Shown here: piece by piece, positions 16,979 through 24,331 of the stretch | Layout: every line of letters starts with the position of its first letter | How positions within the stretch are numbered: position 1 is the stretch's first letter | NCBI RefSeq assembly: GCF_024171535.1 | Contig: NZ_JALJZV010000001.1 | Coordinates: 124,001 to 188,000, forward strand | Direction of reading: 5' to 3' | DNA from: Flavobacterium sp. HSC-61S13 | GTDB lineage: Bacteria > Bacteroidota > Bacteroidia > Flavobacteriales > Flavobacteriaceae | DNA length: 64,000 nt | Position numbers and translations under genes: made by a program | Notes under the pieces: generated by a model | What the model was told of the DNA's origin: nothing | The model's input: only the letters and a program-made list of their open reading frames with translations | The model's database searches: none

Positions 16979-17109
16979 GCATAACGTGCCTACACTTTAC
17001 GAAGTGGCGAAAATTGAAAGTAAAAGTTTTAATTTAGTGTAGCCTTGAGCAAAAACTAAAACTTTAATTTTAGTCTAAATTAGTCATTTTGCCAAAATCT
17101 ATGTTAGTC
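16979..17109 (-). repeat. attC-like spacer, 131 bp, between nuclease-like and AbiTii genes
   Basis: Reading along the genes, it begins TGTGACTAAC shortly after a stop codon and ends GTTATGCACA just before the next gene, so its ends form an inverted repeat around a ~110-bp variable centre. Start RYYYAAC-like, end GTTRRRY-like and a total near 130 bp are the proportions of Vibrio-type integron attC sites. The centre shares TTTTGGCAAAATG with the spacer at 18841-18964. Confidence 0.45.
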
Positions 17110-17117
17110 ACAGTTTT

Positions 17118-18215
17118 TTATTCATTTTTTAAAACATCTCTAAATTTATCAATAAATAATTCCGTTGGTAAATTATAAGGAATATAGCGGTATGCTATAG
17201 GTGTGATTTTGTCGGTCAATCGTTTATTTGCTATTTCCATACCATATTGATAATTCGATGTATTAATCTTAACCTTTGAGTTTAGTTTATTTAGATGACT
17301 GTCTATAATATCTTTGAACCTTTTATCCTTTTCTTTTATATAAGGTGACCAAAGGATAATTGTATCAATATCTATTATCGTTAAACTCTTTATATTTGAT
17401 AAATTAAATTTACGACTTAGTCTTTCTTCTAAACTTTCCAGATACCAACTATTTAATCTGTAGTTAATTCCCAAAGTCTGAAATATTCTATCATGAACTA
17501 ATAGGATAGGATAAATCTTTAAATTGTTCTTTAAATTAACATAAGAATCAAAACGGAATTTCTTTTCTAAAATTTCCTCAATTGTATTAATTAATTGCCC
17601 TATTCCAACTTTATGGTTTTCGTCCCCTAAAAATTTAATTTTTAGAGTTTCATTTATTTTTTCAATATCAGCAGATGCTTTTACATCTTTTGCTATTAAA
17701 ACGTCTTTATTCTCGAATACAAATATGTTATTATTATGTCTTAAGTAATAATCAGGTTCACCAGAAAGTTCTTTATCCGATTCTGTTTTTTTGATAAAAT
17801 AAGGTTTGTCGAATATTCCATCCAAGACTTTTTTCATTAGAAAATTTTCAGAAAACTCTTTATTAAAAAAACTAAAGAAGTTGCCATATTTGGATTTTAA
17901 AGAAGAATAAGCTTCGTAAAATTCTTTTATTTGAAATTTTGAACTACGGTAGAATTTATCTATAACATAGAAATAATTTACAATAGAGTATGTGTGGTCT
18001 TCTATTTTATATAAAGGATGGATTTTGATATATGTGAAATCTTCGTCAAGTAATATATCATCAGATATCATTGAGGTCAAAAACTTTTCTGAATTTGCAT
18101 CTTCTACTATAAATATGTAATTGTTACTTGTTTTTAATTCTAATAATTTACCAAAAAGATATTTCATTTCTCTGAAAAAATCTTCTTCATTATTGGTATT
18201 AAAAGATGCAATCAA
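17118..18215 (-). CDS. PD-(D/E)xK nuclease-like protein, C-terminal part of an interrupted gene
   Basis: The frame is open upstream from 18215 to an amber stop at 18309-18311, and the next ORF (18309-18842) is in exactly the same frame, so the two are probably one ~572-residue gene with a TAG inside. Read alone, the only start is TTG at 18215. The product contains E-P-D (Asp155), a beta strand and F-E-N-K (Glu168, Lys170), a PD-(D/E)xK nuclease core. The flanking sequence is helical and rich in Lys, Phe and Asn. It would cut nucleic acid if active. The family is not recognised beyond the motif. Confidence 0.55.
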   Translation of the reverse strand: MIASFNTNNEEDFFREMKYLFGKLLELKTSNNYIFIVEDANSEKFLTSMISDDILLDEDFTYIKIHPLYKIEDHTYSIVNYFYVIDKFYRSSKFQIKEFYEAYSSLKSKYGNFFSFFNKEFSENFLMKKVLDGIFDKPYFIKKTESDKELSGEPDYYLRHNNNIFVFENKDVLIAKDVKASADIEKINETLKIKFLGDENHKVGIGQLINTIEEILEKKFRFDSYVNLKNNLKIYPILLVHDRIFQTLGINYRLNSWYLESLEERLSRKFNLSNIKSLTIIDIDTIILWSPYIKEKDKRFKDIIDSHLNKLNSKVKINTSNYQYGMEIANKRLTDKITPIAYRYIPYNLPTELFIDKFRDVLKNE

Positions 18216-18308
18216 GTGTTTTTTTACACTTTCAAATTCAGGCTTTGAGCTTAAAAATTCAAATAAATATTCTACTTTAACTATTGTTGTATAGATAAGT
18301 TTTAAAAA

Positions 18309-18842
18309 CTATAAATCATCATTTTCAAATATTGCCAAATCTGATAAAGGAAAGCTAAAAATCATACTCAAATCAACTAATTTTTCAAAATCAGAATCCG
18401 ATATACTTCCCAAATTTTGATTTTTGTTGATTTCTCTATTTATAATCAAGAATACCTTAAATAGATTTTTTTCATCTTCATCTATTGAAGAGTTTTCATT
18501 GTCTTCTAAAAGTTCTTTTCTATTCGATAATATTAGTTCAGATAGTTTTAAACTTGCATGTTTAGAAACCGTTTCTGGTTTGTTTTTAATGCCATTTTTT
18601 TTACTATAAACAACAACTCTATCGTGAATATCTTTTGCAATCTCTTGGTTAGAGAAAAAATTATCAAAATTTGGTAAGTTATTAGTATTGAAAAATCCAA
18701 TACTTTTTAGAAGTGTTTCTCTGGAAATCTTTTTTAGGTAAAATAGAATTTCTTTTTCTTCTTCTTCAGGAAACACATCTTCAAATTCGAGTCTTTGGAT
18801 AATATTTATCATAGATTTTTCGGTTTGCTTGGAAACTTGCAC
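18309..18842 (-). CDS. N-terminal part of the interrupted nuclease-like gene
   Basis: This 177-residue ORF starts with GTG at 18842, which overlaps the edge of the upstream attC-like spacer, and ends with TAG at 18309-18311. The frame continues without another stop into the PD-(D/E)xK ORF downstream, and the residues on either side of the amber (FENDDL before, FLKLIYTTIV after) read as one helical stretch. It is an all-helical, acidic/lysine-rich segment without recognisable motif. I treat it as the N-terminal domain of a gene broken by one nonsense mutation; a separate small protein is the alternative. Confidence 0.5.
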   Translation of the reverse strand: MQVSKQTEKSMINIIQRLEFEDVFPEEEEKEILFYLKKISRETLLKSIGFFNTNNLPNFDNFFSNQEIAKDIHDRVVVYSKKNGIKNKPETVSKHASLKLSELILSNRKELLEDNENSSIDEDEKNLFKVFLIINREINKNQNLGSISDSDFEKLVDLSMIFSFPLSDLAIFENDDL

Positions 18843-18964
18843 CTAATGTACCCAAGCTTTTGCTAAATTTAAGACAAAAGCCAATATAATTGGCTTTTCT
18901 GAGTTATAAAATTAAGTTTCAATCTTAGCAGAAATCAACCATTTTGTCAAAACCCATGTTAGGC
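18841..18964 (-). repeat. attC-like spacer, 124 bp, with internal hairpin
   Basis: Reading along the genes, it starts GCCTAAC eight bases after a stop codon, continues ATGGGTTTTGACAAAATGG and ends CAAAAGCTTGGG with ATTAGGT at the next start codon. The ends pair (CCTAA with TTAGG, TTTTG with CAAAA) and the centre holds a perfect hairpin, AAAAGCCAAT/ATTGGCTTTT (18876-18898). This fits an integron attC layout of R'', L'', variable part, L', R'. Confidence 0.5.
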
Positions 18965-18972
18965 GTAGTTTT

Positions 18973-20118
18973 TTAAAAATCCATATTTGCTGCATTATCA
19001 AACATATTGTGTAGATAATGACAAAATTTCTCCATAGTTTCTACGTCTTGCATCGCAGATTCGTAAAAACCGTTACTAGCGTGTGGAAGTATCGTTATTA
19101 AATTATTTTCTTGTGTATAAATTAATGCTGGTTTAAGATTACTGGTAAATAAATCATTTATAAATAATTCTATTAAGTTGATTACTTCTTCATCATTGAA
19201 GCTTAATTTACCACTAAATGAAAATCTATTCTTATTTCTATTAAAGTCCATAATAACTGGGACAGCACCAGCACCAGAATGGAAATAAAATGCGTTTCCA
19301 TCTTTACCGAAAGCTCCGTGAGCAACAAAATTTCTAACTTGATTTCTGATCAGTAATAAATCATTAAAATATTTTTCTAAGGTATGATCTGAAATTGCCA
19401 TCCTAAACTTATCTTTCCATTCAGCATCAATTAGTCTTGAAACTTCTCCACCAGTTTTAATCTTTTGTGTTATTACAGAAAGATGTATGAAAAGATGTTC
19501 AGTCCAACTAAAAAAAGCCTCAATTACTGAAATTGCTAACCACTTTGTAGAGTTTCTTAAATGTATATAGTCAGAAGAACCAAATACAAATTTATTTTCA
19601 AATGTTATTTGCTCTTTATTTTTGTTTTCTTTTTCTTCAAATTCAGATTTATACAATTTTAAAAAATAATTATATCGATTAAATAAATCTTCATTGTTAT
19701 TAACGATATTAATTTTTGAACTTTTTACAGCTTCATTTGCTAAATAATTGAAGTACGGCCTTGAAGATTTTATAGCTCCATTTATTTTTTTAGTAATTAT
19801 TTTAGCTTCTTCTTCATCATCTTTATTTTGTATAAAAATACCTACTCCAAATTTTCTATGTTCTATTAGAAAAGCTTTTCCATTATAATCTATAGGAACT
19901 GACCATGCTATTTTTTCAAATTGACCGAGATTTTTGAAGCCTAAAAGCTTGACAAAAAGAAAATATACTAAGTAATAGTCCTGAATTTCTCTACCTGCAT
20001 CACTTCTGATGGCACTAAATAAAAAATCTTTTTCTGCTTTAGTTTCGTTATCAGCAGGTTTAATTGGAGAGAGTATTTTTAATGCGTCTTGTTTATATTT
20101 TTCTATGTCTACACTCAT
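18973..20118 (-). CDS. HEPN-like hypothetical protein, possible defence effector
   Basis: The 381-aa soluble protein is mostly helical in its first two thirds. Residues 257-268 read LIRNQVRNFVAH, which contains R-N-F-V-A-H (Arg262, His267) inside a long helix, the arrangement of the HEPN Rx4-6H catalytic motif. The last ~100 residues are mixed alpha/beta. I do not recognise the full-length family. The start codon is preceded at 20133-20139 by the minus-strand sequence GTTAGGC and the stop is followed by GCCTAAC, so the gene is framed by the same boundary words as an integron cassette. A toxic RNase role is inference from the motif and the neighbourhood. Confidence 0.55.
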   Translation of the reverse strand: MSVDIEKYKQDALKILSPIKPADNETKAEKDFLFSAIRSDAGREIQDYYLVYFLFVKLLGFKNLGQFEKIAWSVPIDYNGKAFLIEHRKFGVGIFIQNKDDEEEAKIITKKINGAIKSSRPYFNYLANEAVKSSKINIVNNNEDLFNRYNYFLKLYKSEFEEKENKNKEQITFENKFVFGSSDYIHLRNSTKWLAISVIEAFFSWTEHLFIHLSVITQKIKTGGEVSRLIDAEWKDKFRMAISDHTLEKYFNDLLLIRNQVRNFVAHGAFGKDGNAFYFHSGAGAVPVIMDFNRNKNRFSFSGKLSFNDEEVINLIELFINDLFTSNLKPALIYTQENNLITILPHASNGFYESAMQDVETMEKFCHYLHNMFDNAANMDF

Positions 20119-20448
20119 TCTATTAAAATTACGCCTAACATCTTATCTCATGAAATATAACTATCCGTTTCGTGAAAAACGTTTATAGTAGTATTTCATA
20201 AAATCAGCATGCTAAGTTGCTTGTTTTTTATTTAAATAAGATGCCTAAAAAGATTATTTTGGTATATAACAAAGTAATTTTATTCACATCTGACTTGTGT
20301 AAATAAGGATAGCGATATAAAATCAGCATGTCCTTACTTGTTGTATGTACAACTTATCGTATTCCAAAATATTCAATTAGCATCTTATAATTCGGACTCA
20401 AACATATTAAAACTTATCTAAACATTATTACAAAATCACGTAAACCCC
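20119..20448. other. Spacer between HEPN-like gene and structured repeat copy 2
   Basis: The minus-strand word GTTAGGC (complement of 20133-20139) marks a possible cassette boundary. ATAAAATCAGCATG occurs twice (about 20199-20212 and 20319-20332), and an inverted pair GTTTCGTGAAAAACG / CGTTTTTCACGAAAC links 20168-20182 to a similar word at 13312-13324. No gene is visible. Confidence 0.35.
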
Positions 20449-20731
20449 TCAATATTTTGAGTCTATCTACTATTTCAACAAAAAACTATCGACTTCGGAG
20501 TAGTTTTCCTGCCCTCTGCAAGAGCAAGTCGTTTTGAAAGCTCGAATCTTAATTTCGAGTGCCTCAAAACATAACTTGCTGTTATCATCACGGTAACTTT
20601 TATTAGTATATTTCAAAGTATACTTTTCCTAGTGCAAAACCTTGTAATTATCAAGTCTTTTATCTAAAAGTATACCGCTAGTATACTCAAATCCTTTGCA
20701 ACGTCAGTAAAAAGGCAAGCGACTAGGGCTC
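20449..20731 (+). repeat. 285-bp structured repeat, copy 2 (oriT-like or ncRNA) beside mobB
   Basis: It matches 13508-13799 over its full length, including ACTTCGGAGTAGTTTTCC, CTCTGCAAGAGCAAGTCG, CATAACTTGCTGTTA and CCTTTGCAACGTCAGTAAAA. Stems CTCGAATC/TTTCGAG and GTTA/TAAC are conserved. Unlike copy 1 it ends in an intact terminator (20715-20755) on the plus strand. That supports a ~300-nt plus-strand RNA, while its place 0.4 kb from the relaxase genes supports an origin of transfer. A weaker third copy lies at 23812-23903. Confidence 0.65.
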
Positions 20732-20755
20732 TGCCCAAGTCCCGCTTGCTTTTTT
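20715..20755 (+). terminator. Intrinsic terminator ending structured repeat copy 2
   Basis: GCAAGCG (20715-20721) with CGCTTGC (20743-20749), and GGGC with GCCC inside, form a two-part stem followed by six T residues. In the 13.5-kb copy only the left arm is present. Confidence 0.7.
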
Positions 20756-20973
20756 CAAAACCATCTATCATTCTTAAAAATGGTAGGAGGTAAGTTGTTT
20801 CCTAAATATTTGTTGATGTTTTTAAATGTATACTTACAGTCATACAAATTTGAAATTTTAGTGTTTTGCATACGGTAGCTTTTATTTCTATCCCTATAAA
20901 TGTAAATTTTTAAAAATGTAAAAGCATTTTTATATTTTTAAAAATTTAGAGAAGGAAATATATAGGTAAATCT

Positions 20974-21031
20974 ATTCTGGAATGCTTATTGAAACTGCAT
21001 ACAAAATAAATTTTGTATGCTATTCCAGAAT
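20974..21031. repeat. Nested inverted repeat downstream of mobB
   Basis: An outer stem (ATTCTGGAAT at 20974-20983 with ATTCCAGAAT at 21022-21031) encloses a perfect inner stem (GCATACAAAA at 20997-21006 with TTTTGTATGC at 21011-21020). It lies 99 bp beyond the mobB stop codon. It may be the mob operon terminator, a protein-binding site or part of the transfer origin; a terminal T-run is lacking. Confidence 0.6.
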
Positions 21032-21129
21032 GCCCCGAAGGTTGTACAATTCAAAAATACTTTGGAAAGGATTTGACTTAAAGTTTCAAGGATATTTGTT
21101 GACATGTTTTTCTTAAAATGTTACTAGAT

Positions 21130-22080
21130 TCAAAGCAACCTCTTTCTTTTTCGTTTAAAGATTTGGTTTTTATTCTCTTCGTATCGGTCTTGTTTCGATG
21201 ATAAAAGTCCATCTAAAATCCCTAAACTTTCAAAACTAAAAATCTCTACAATATCCTTGAAAAGGGGAATATTCTCTAGAGAGGCATTCTCTAGAATTTT
21301 AAAATATTTTTCAGACTCAAACTCTTTTAAATTTTCTCCAATCTGATTCAATAATTCCAAGGATTTTTTATCATCTACTTTATCATTTTTCATTGTTAGA
21401 GAATACAGGATTGTGTCTTTTAATTCTCTTTGATATTCAAACATTTGATCAAACATTTTTTCGCTATTTTCTTTAAAAGCAAGATTATCAAATTGCCCAA
21501 ATTTCGCTGAATGTTCGGCGTTTTTGCCTCTGGAATTATTCTTAGGACTGAGTTTTATTTTGTTGGTAATATCTTTCCGACTAACTATTAATTGGATATG
21601 CATTTGTTTACCTTGTTTTATCTCACCTTTTTTACTTTCTCCATTTTTTACTTTTTCATCTGTATTGGAGTAATATCTGAAATGTTCGAGTTTTCCATAC
21701 CAAAGTAGATCGCTACTTGTTTTAACGCTTTCTTTTTTAAAGTTTTGAGCATATATATCCATAACTGAAATGGCGTACTCTTTTAGCTTTTCTTCGAGTA
21801 AATCTTGAGTGTATTTTTCTTTTAAAAAGATTATTTCTTTTTCACTAGGGCTTATATTTACAAGGAAAAATTTATCATCATTGTGACATAATTTTGCGAT
21901 GTTATCATCAATTTTCACCCGTACTTCTTGGTGAGAAACATCAAATCTACCAGTAGTGAACCAAAGCTCCTTTTGCTTATTATCCGCTTTTAATTTGTTT
22001 TCCTTTTCCAAGTATTCAACTAATCTAGCAGAACTGGATTTGTTATTTCCGGTTTCTGAATCTGTGATATTAATAAACAA
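21130..22080 (-). CDS. mobB: Relaxase, MobB-like (DUF5712 family)
   Basis: This is the transesterase that nicks oriT and pilots the strand during conjugation. The 316-aa protein begins MFINITDSETGNN, as DUF5712 relaxases do. It has an early SARLVEYLEKEN segment, a conserved WYGKLEHFRYY (about 127-137) and a HIQLIVSRKD motif (161-170) that corresponds to the metal-binding histidine motif, here with only one His of the usual pair. The C-terminus is basic (KRKRKRLL). It lies 3 bp downstream of mobA in one operon; the coupling protein gene expected next is displaced to 517-2520. Confidence 0.8.
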   Translation of the reverse strand: MFINITDSETGNNKSSSARLVEYLEKENKLKADNKQKELWFTTGRFDVSHQEVRVKIDDNIAKLCHNDDKFFLVNISPSEKEIIFLKEKYTQDLLEEKLKEYAISVMDIYAQNFKKESVKTSSDLLWYGKLEHFRYYSNTDEKVKNGESKKGEIKQGKQMHIQLIVSRKDITNKIKLSPKNNSRGKNAEHSAKFGQFDNLAFKENSEKMFDQMFEYQRELKDTILYSLTMKNDKVDDKKSLELLNQIGENLKEFESEKYFKILENASLENIPLFKDIVEIFSFESLGILDGLLSSKQDRYEENKNQIFKRKRKRLL

Positions 22081-22083
22081 AGC

Positions 22084-22632
22084 TTATATGTTTTTTAAGG
22101 ATTCTCTAGTGTAACTTATTAGTTCCTCTTTTTTAGTATTTGAAGAGCTCCAGCCCATTTCCTCACGTTCTTTTATGTAGTACTCTAATAGGTTACTAAA
22201 CTGCTGCTTTAGCTGTTCTTTTTTCTTTTGTAATGAAAGAAGTGCTTTTACATCGTTTAGTATAGTTTGATTATTCTTTGTTAGAGTTGAAAATTTATCA
22301 GCTTCAGAAATTAAATGTGTTATTATGGCTTCCAGTAATTTCTTATTATTTCCAGATACATTTTTGACAAAACCCATATCGGTTAACACCGGAAGTAAGA
22401 AGTCTTTCTCTTGTTGTTTAATAAAAGAGAGTATTCTGTTTATACCCGCGGATAAATCTTTTTTTAAAATTTCATCCCCAACATCTGATGGGTCTTTTTT
22501 ACATCGATAAAAATAATCAACCATTTGATTAAAAAGTTCTTTTTTACTCCGTTTAAAGCTTAAAGCAAGTTTATCTAATTTTTCATTTATCACTTTTGAA
22601 AAACGAATGCTGCAAGTGTCTTTTTGTATCAT
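22084..22632 (-). CDS. mobA: Relaxosome accessory protein, MobA-like (BfmA/BtgA family)
   Basis: This 182-aa basic protein starts with a ribbon-helix-helix-like segment (CSIRFSKVINEKLDKLALSF) followed by long helices that end in a coiled-coil-prone region (about 120-170). This fits the Bacteroidota BfmA/BtgA family, small DNA-binding proteins that bring the relaxase to oriT. The stop codon lies 3 bp before mobB, so the two are co-expressed. The ~450-bp region upstream probably contains the promoter. Confidence 0.75.
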   Translation of the reverse strand: MIQKDTCSIRFSKVINEKLDKLALSFKRSKKELFNQMVDYFYRCKKDPSDVGDEILKKDLSAGINRILSFIKQQEKDFLLPVLTDMGFVKNVSGNNKKLLEAIITHLISEADKFSTLTKNNQTILNDVKALLSLQKKKEQLKQQFSNLLEYYIKEREEMGWSSSNTKKEELISYTRESLKNI

Positions 22633-23084
22633 AGTAATTATTTTTTCATGAAATAATTTGAATAAAATAGGTAGTTAATGCCTGCTTTAATTCCTTTATT
22701 TTCAAAGTAAAATAAATTAAATCACAAATTTATAAGACATTCGCCGCCAAATAACTCCTGCAATCTGAGTCAATATAGAAAATCATTAGATAAATGAAAA
22801 AGTTGGCGGTAAGTACCTTTATTTGCTAAAGATTAAGATTTTAATTCTGGATTAGATTTCAGACTAGAACAAACCTGTAATCTATAGAAATAAATTATTG
22901 TTGGGAATAATTGCCAGCATTTTGGTAGGATACAAAAAGAATTTCCAAAAGAATCATTGAAAGCCTACTCACTACGGTCATAAAATTTATTGTTTAGGCT
23001 AGAGTTCTTAAAACGTATTCTTCTTACATTTTTAATTATGGTGTGGTGTAAAATAAAAGATTCTACATTTGATAGTAAAATTGA
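22633..23084. other. Upstream region of mobAB
   Basis: This 452-bp AT-rich spacer contains the mob promoter on the minus strand. Two GC-richer patches (CGCCGCCAA near 22743 and TTGGCGG near 22803) are an imperfect inverted pair about 50 bp apart and could be a regulator or relaxosome site. No gene is apparent. Confidence 0.4.
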
Positions 23085-23130
23085 AGAAGCAGTAAAGAGG
23101 AAGCTTAGGGCTTTTCTTTTAACTGCTTCT
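23085..23130 (-). terminator. Hairpin terminator downstream of small lipoprotein gene
   Basis: AGAAGCAGTAAAGAGGAAGC (23085-23104) pairs with 23110-23130 to form a long imperfect stem ending in AACTGCTTCT. It begins 20 bp beyond the lipoprotein stop codon in the minus-strand sense. Confidence 0.6.
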
Positions 23131-23150
23131 ATAAATTGTAAATAGTAAAA

Positions 23151-23318
23151 TTATTTTTTATTGAACATTTTAGAAAGGATCCAAATAATTAGTCCAACGA
23201 CTATAAATACTAAAATAAATGCCCACCACATACCAGCTTTAAAAATGGTTTCTACAGCACTACAGCTTGTAAAAAGAAATGATGACAATATCAAACAGCT
23301 AATAAAATATTTTCTCAT
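23151..23318 (-). CDS. Small lipoprotein with one membrane segment, 55 aa
   Basis: The minus-strand ATG at 23316-23318 opens 55 codons. Residues 1-19 form a lipoprotein signal with the lipobox FTSC (Cys19). A short segment (SAVETIFKAGMWWAF) and one strongly hydrophobic helix (about 33-48) follow, then a basic KMFNKK tail. Such tiny proteins are common in Flavobacteriia and are sometimes mislabelled phosphatidate cytidylyltransferase. The plus-strand frame over the same DNA lacks protein character. Its role is unknown; it likely sits in the envelope. Confidence 0.7.
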   Translation of the reverse strand: MRKYFISCLILSSFLFTSCSAVETIFKAGMWWAFILVFIVVGLIIWILSKMFNKK

Positions 23319-23378
23319 AGTCCTAATTTTTAAATATTCATTTTAAATTTAATTATAATATTTGAGAAATAAAACTTA

Positions 23379-23647
23379 CTAGGTAGTTTTATGGTCAATT
23401 TTTTTAAACTTAAAAAAATAAATCAATAGTAAACTGTTTACTAAAACCGAAAAAACGTTGGGTATAATAATTGGCATTCATTTTTTATGATTCCATAAGC
23501 AACCCAAAGAATTACGCCAATAAGTAATACTGATATCATCACGCCAGATAGATTCTCAACATCTTTCTCTCTTATTACCTTAACAAGTTGAGGCAACATA
23601 GATATGGAGGTGAGAATACCAGCTGCTATTCCTATAATTATTTCCAT
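23379..23647 (-). pseudogene. SemiSWEET-type sugar transporter, frameshifted
   Basis: The N-terminal 55 codons encode the first part of a SemiSWEET protein (GILTSISMLPQLVKVIREK, then a second membrane helix with WVAYGIIKNE). After GAATGC near 23480 the frame is wrong and stops early at 23441. One base later the correct end is readable: PIIIPNVFSVLVNSLL, third membrane helix, then a basic tail to a TAG at 23379-23381. Loss of one G in an expected GAATGGCCA explains the break. It is either a recent pseudogene or a sequencing error. Intact relatives are ~86-aa dimeric sugar facilitators. Confidence 0.75.
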
Positions 23648-24331
23648 ATCATTATATTATATCAAATTATTTAAATATATAGCTAATTTTCTATACAAGT
23701 GTAAGTTTTTTTACAAGCCATAAATTTTCCATTAGATTTCCCATATTTTTTTAGTCATAGCATAAATCTATCTTGATTTAAAATTATAAACCATTTGTAA
23801 AAACAACAACAACTTTGGAGTGTGTTTTCTTTCCCTGTGTAAGAGTAAGTAGCTTTGTACGTGCGAAGTTAATTTCAAGTGCCTTATAATCTAAATTGCT
23901 CTAATCTTTCGATTAGCATATTCCATAGTTTTAATCCATACAACCTAAAGTAATTTTACAATAATAAATGATTGGCACATCAACATTTAAAGCCAATAAC
24001 TTCCTGAAACGCTCTATCAAAATTTTAAAACATGGCATATACTTTCTTTGTATTAAGGTAGTAAAGTAAGTTTTACAATTGACTTTAAAGTAATAAGGTA
24101 TAACAGGTTTAAAAACGCTTAGTTTCAAACAACAAAAACAACAAAAATTTAAAACTGTAAATATTTAAAAGCATTTTTAAAGTTGAGTATTTTTAAATAA
24201 GCTAGTTTTTAAATAAATATAACTTATAAAATACTAGCAAAACCATAGCTAAAACTGTAAACGAATTTTTAAAAACTGTAAAATTTACCACTATCCATTC
24301 CGCATCATGTAAACCTTTAAATCTGTATACT
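23648..24331. other. Long leader region upstream of the tra operon A
   Basis: This 684-bp AT-rich region precedes traA. It contains a degenerate third copy of the structured repeat (23812-23903) and several near-identical TTTTTAAA runs (24140-24290). A minus-strand frame at 23931-24128 is judged spurious. Regulation of conjugation genes most likely acts here. Confidence 0.45.
23812..23903. repeat. Degenerate third copy of the structured repeat
   Basis: ACTTTGGAGTGTGTTTTC, CCCTGTGTAAGAGTAAGT, GTGCGAAGTTAATTTCAAG and TGCCTTATAATCTAAATTGC follow the same order as ACTTCGGAGTAGTTTTCC and its neighbours in the copies at 13.5 and 20.45 kb, over about 92 bp with many changes. The 3' half is missing. 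It lies 430 bp upstream of traA. Confidence 0.55.

Noticed and set aside
23161..23346. Plus-strand ORF of 61 codons
   Set aside because: The minus strand of the same DNA encodes a convincing lipoprotein with lipobox and membrane helix.
23931..24128. Minus-strand ORF of 65 codons upstream of traA
   Set aside because: It lies in the tra leader, has no recognisable start context and atypical composition.
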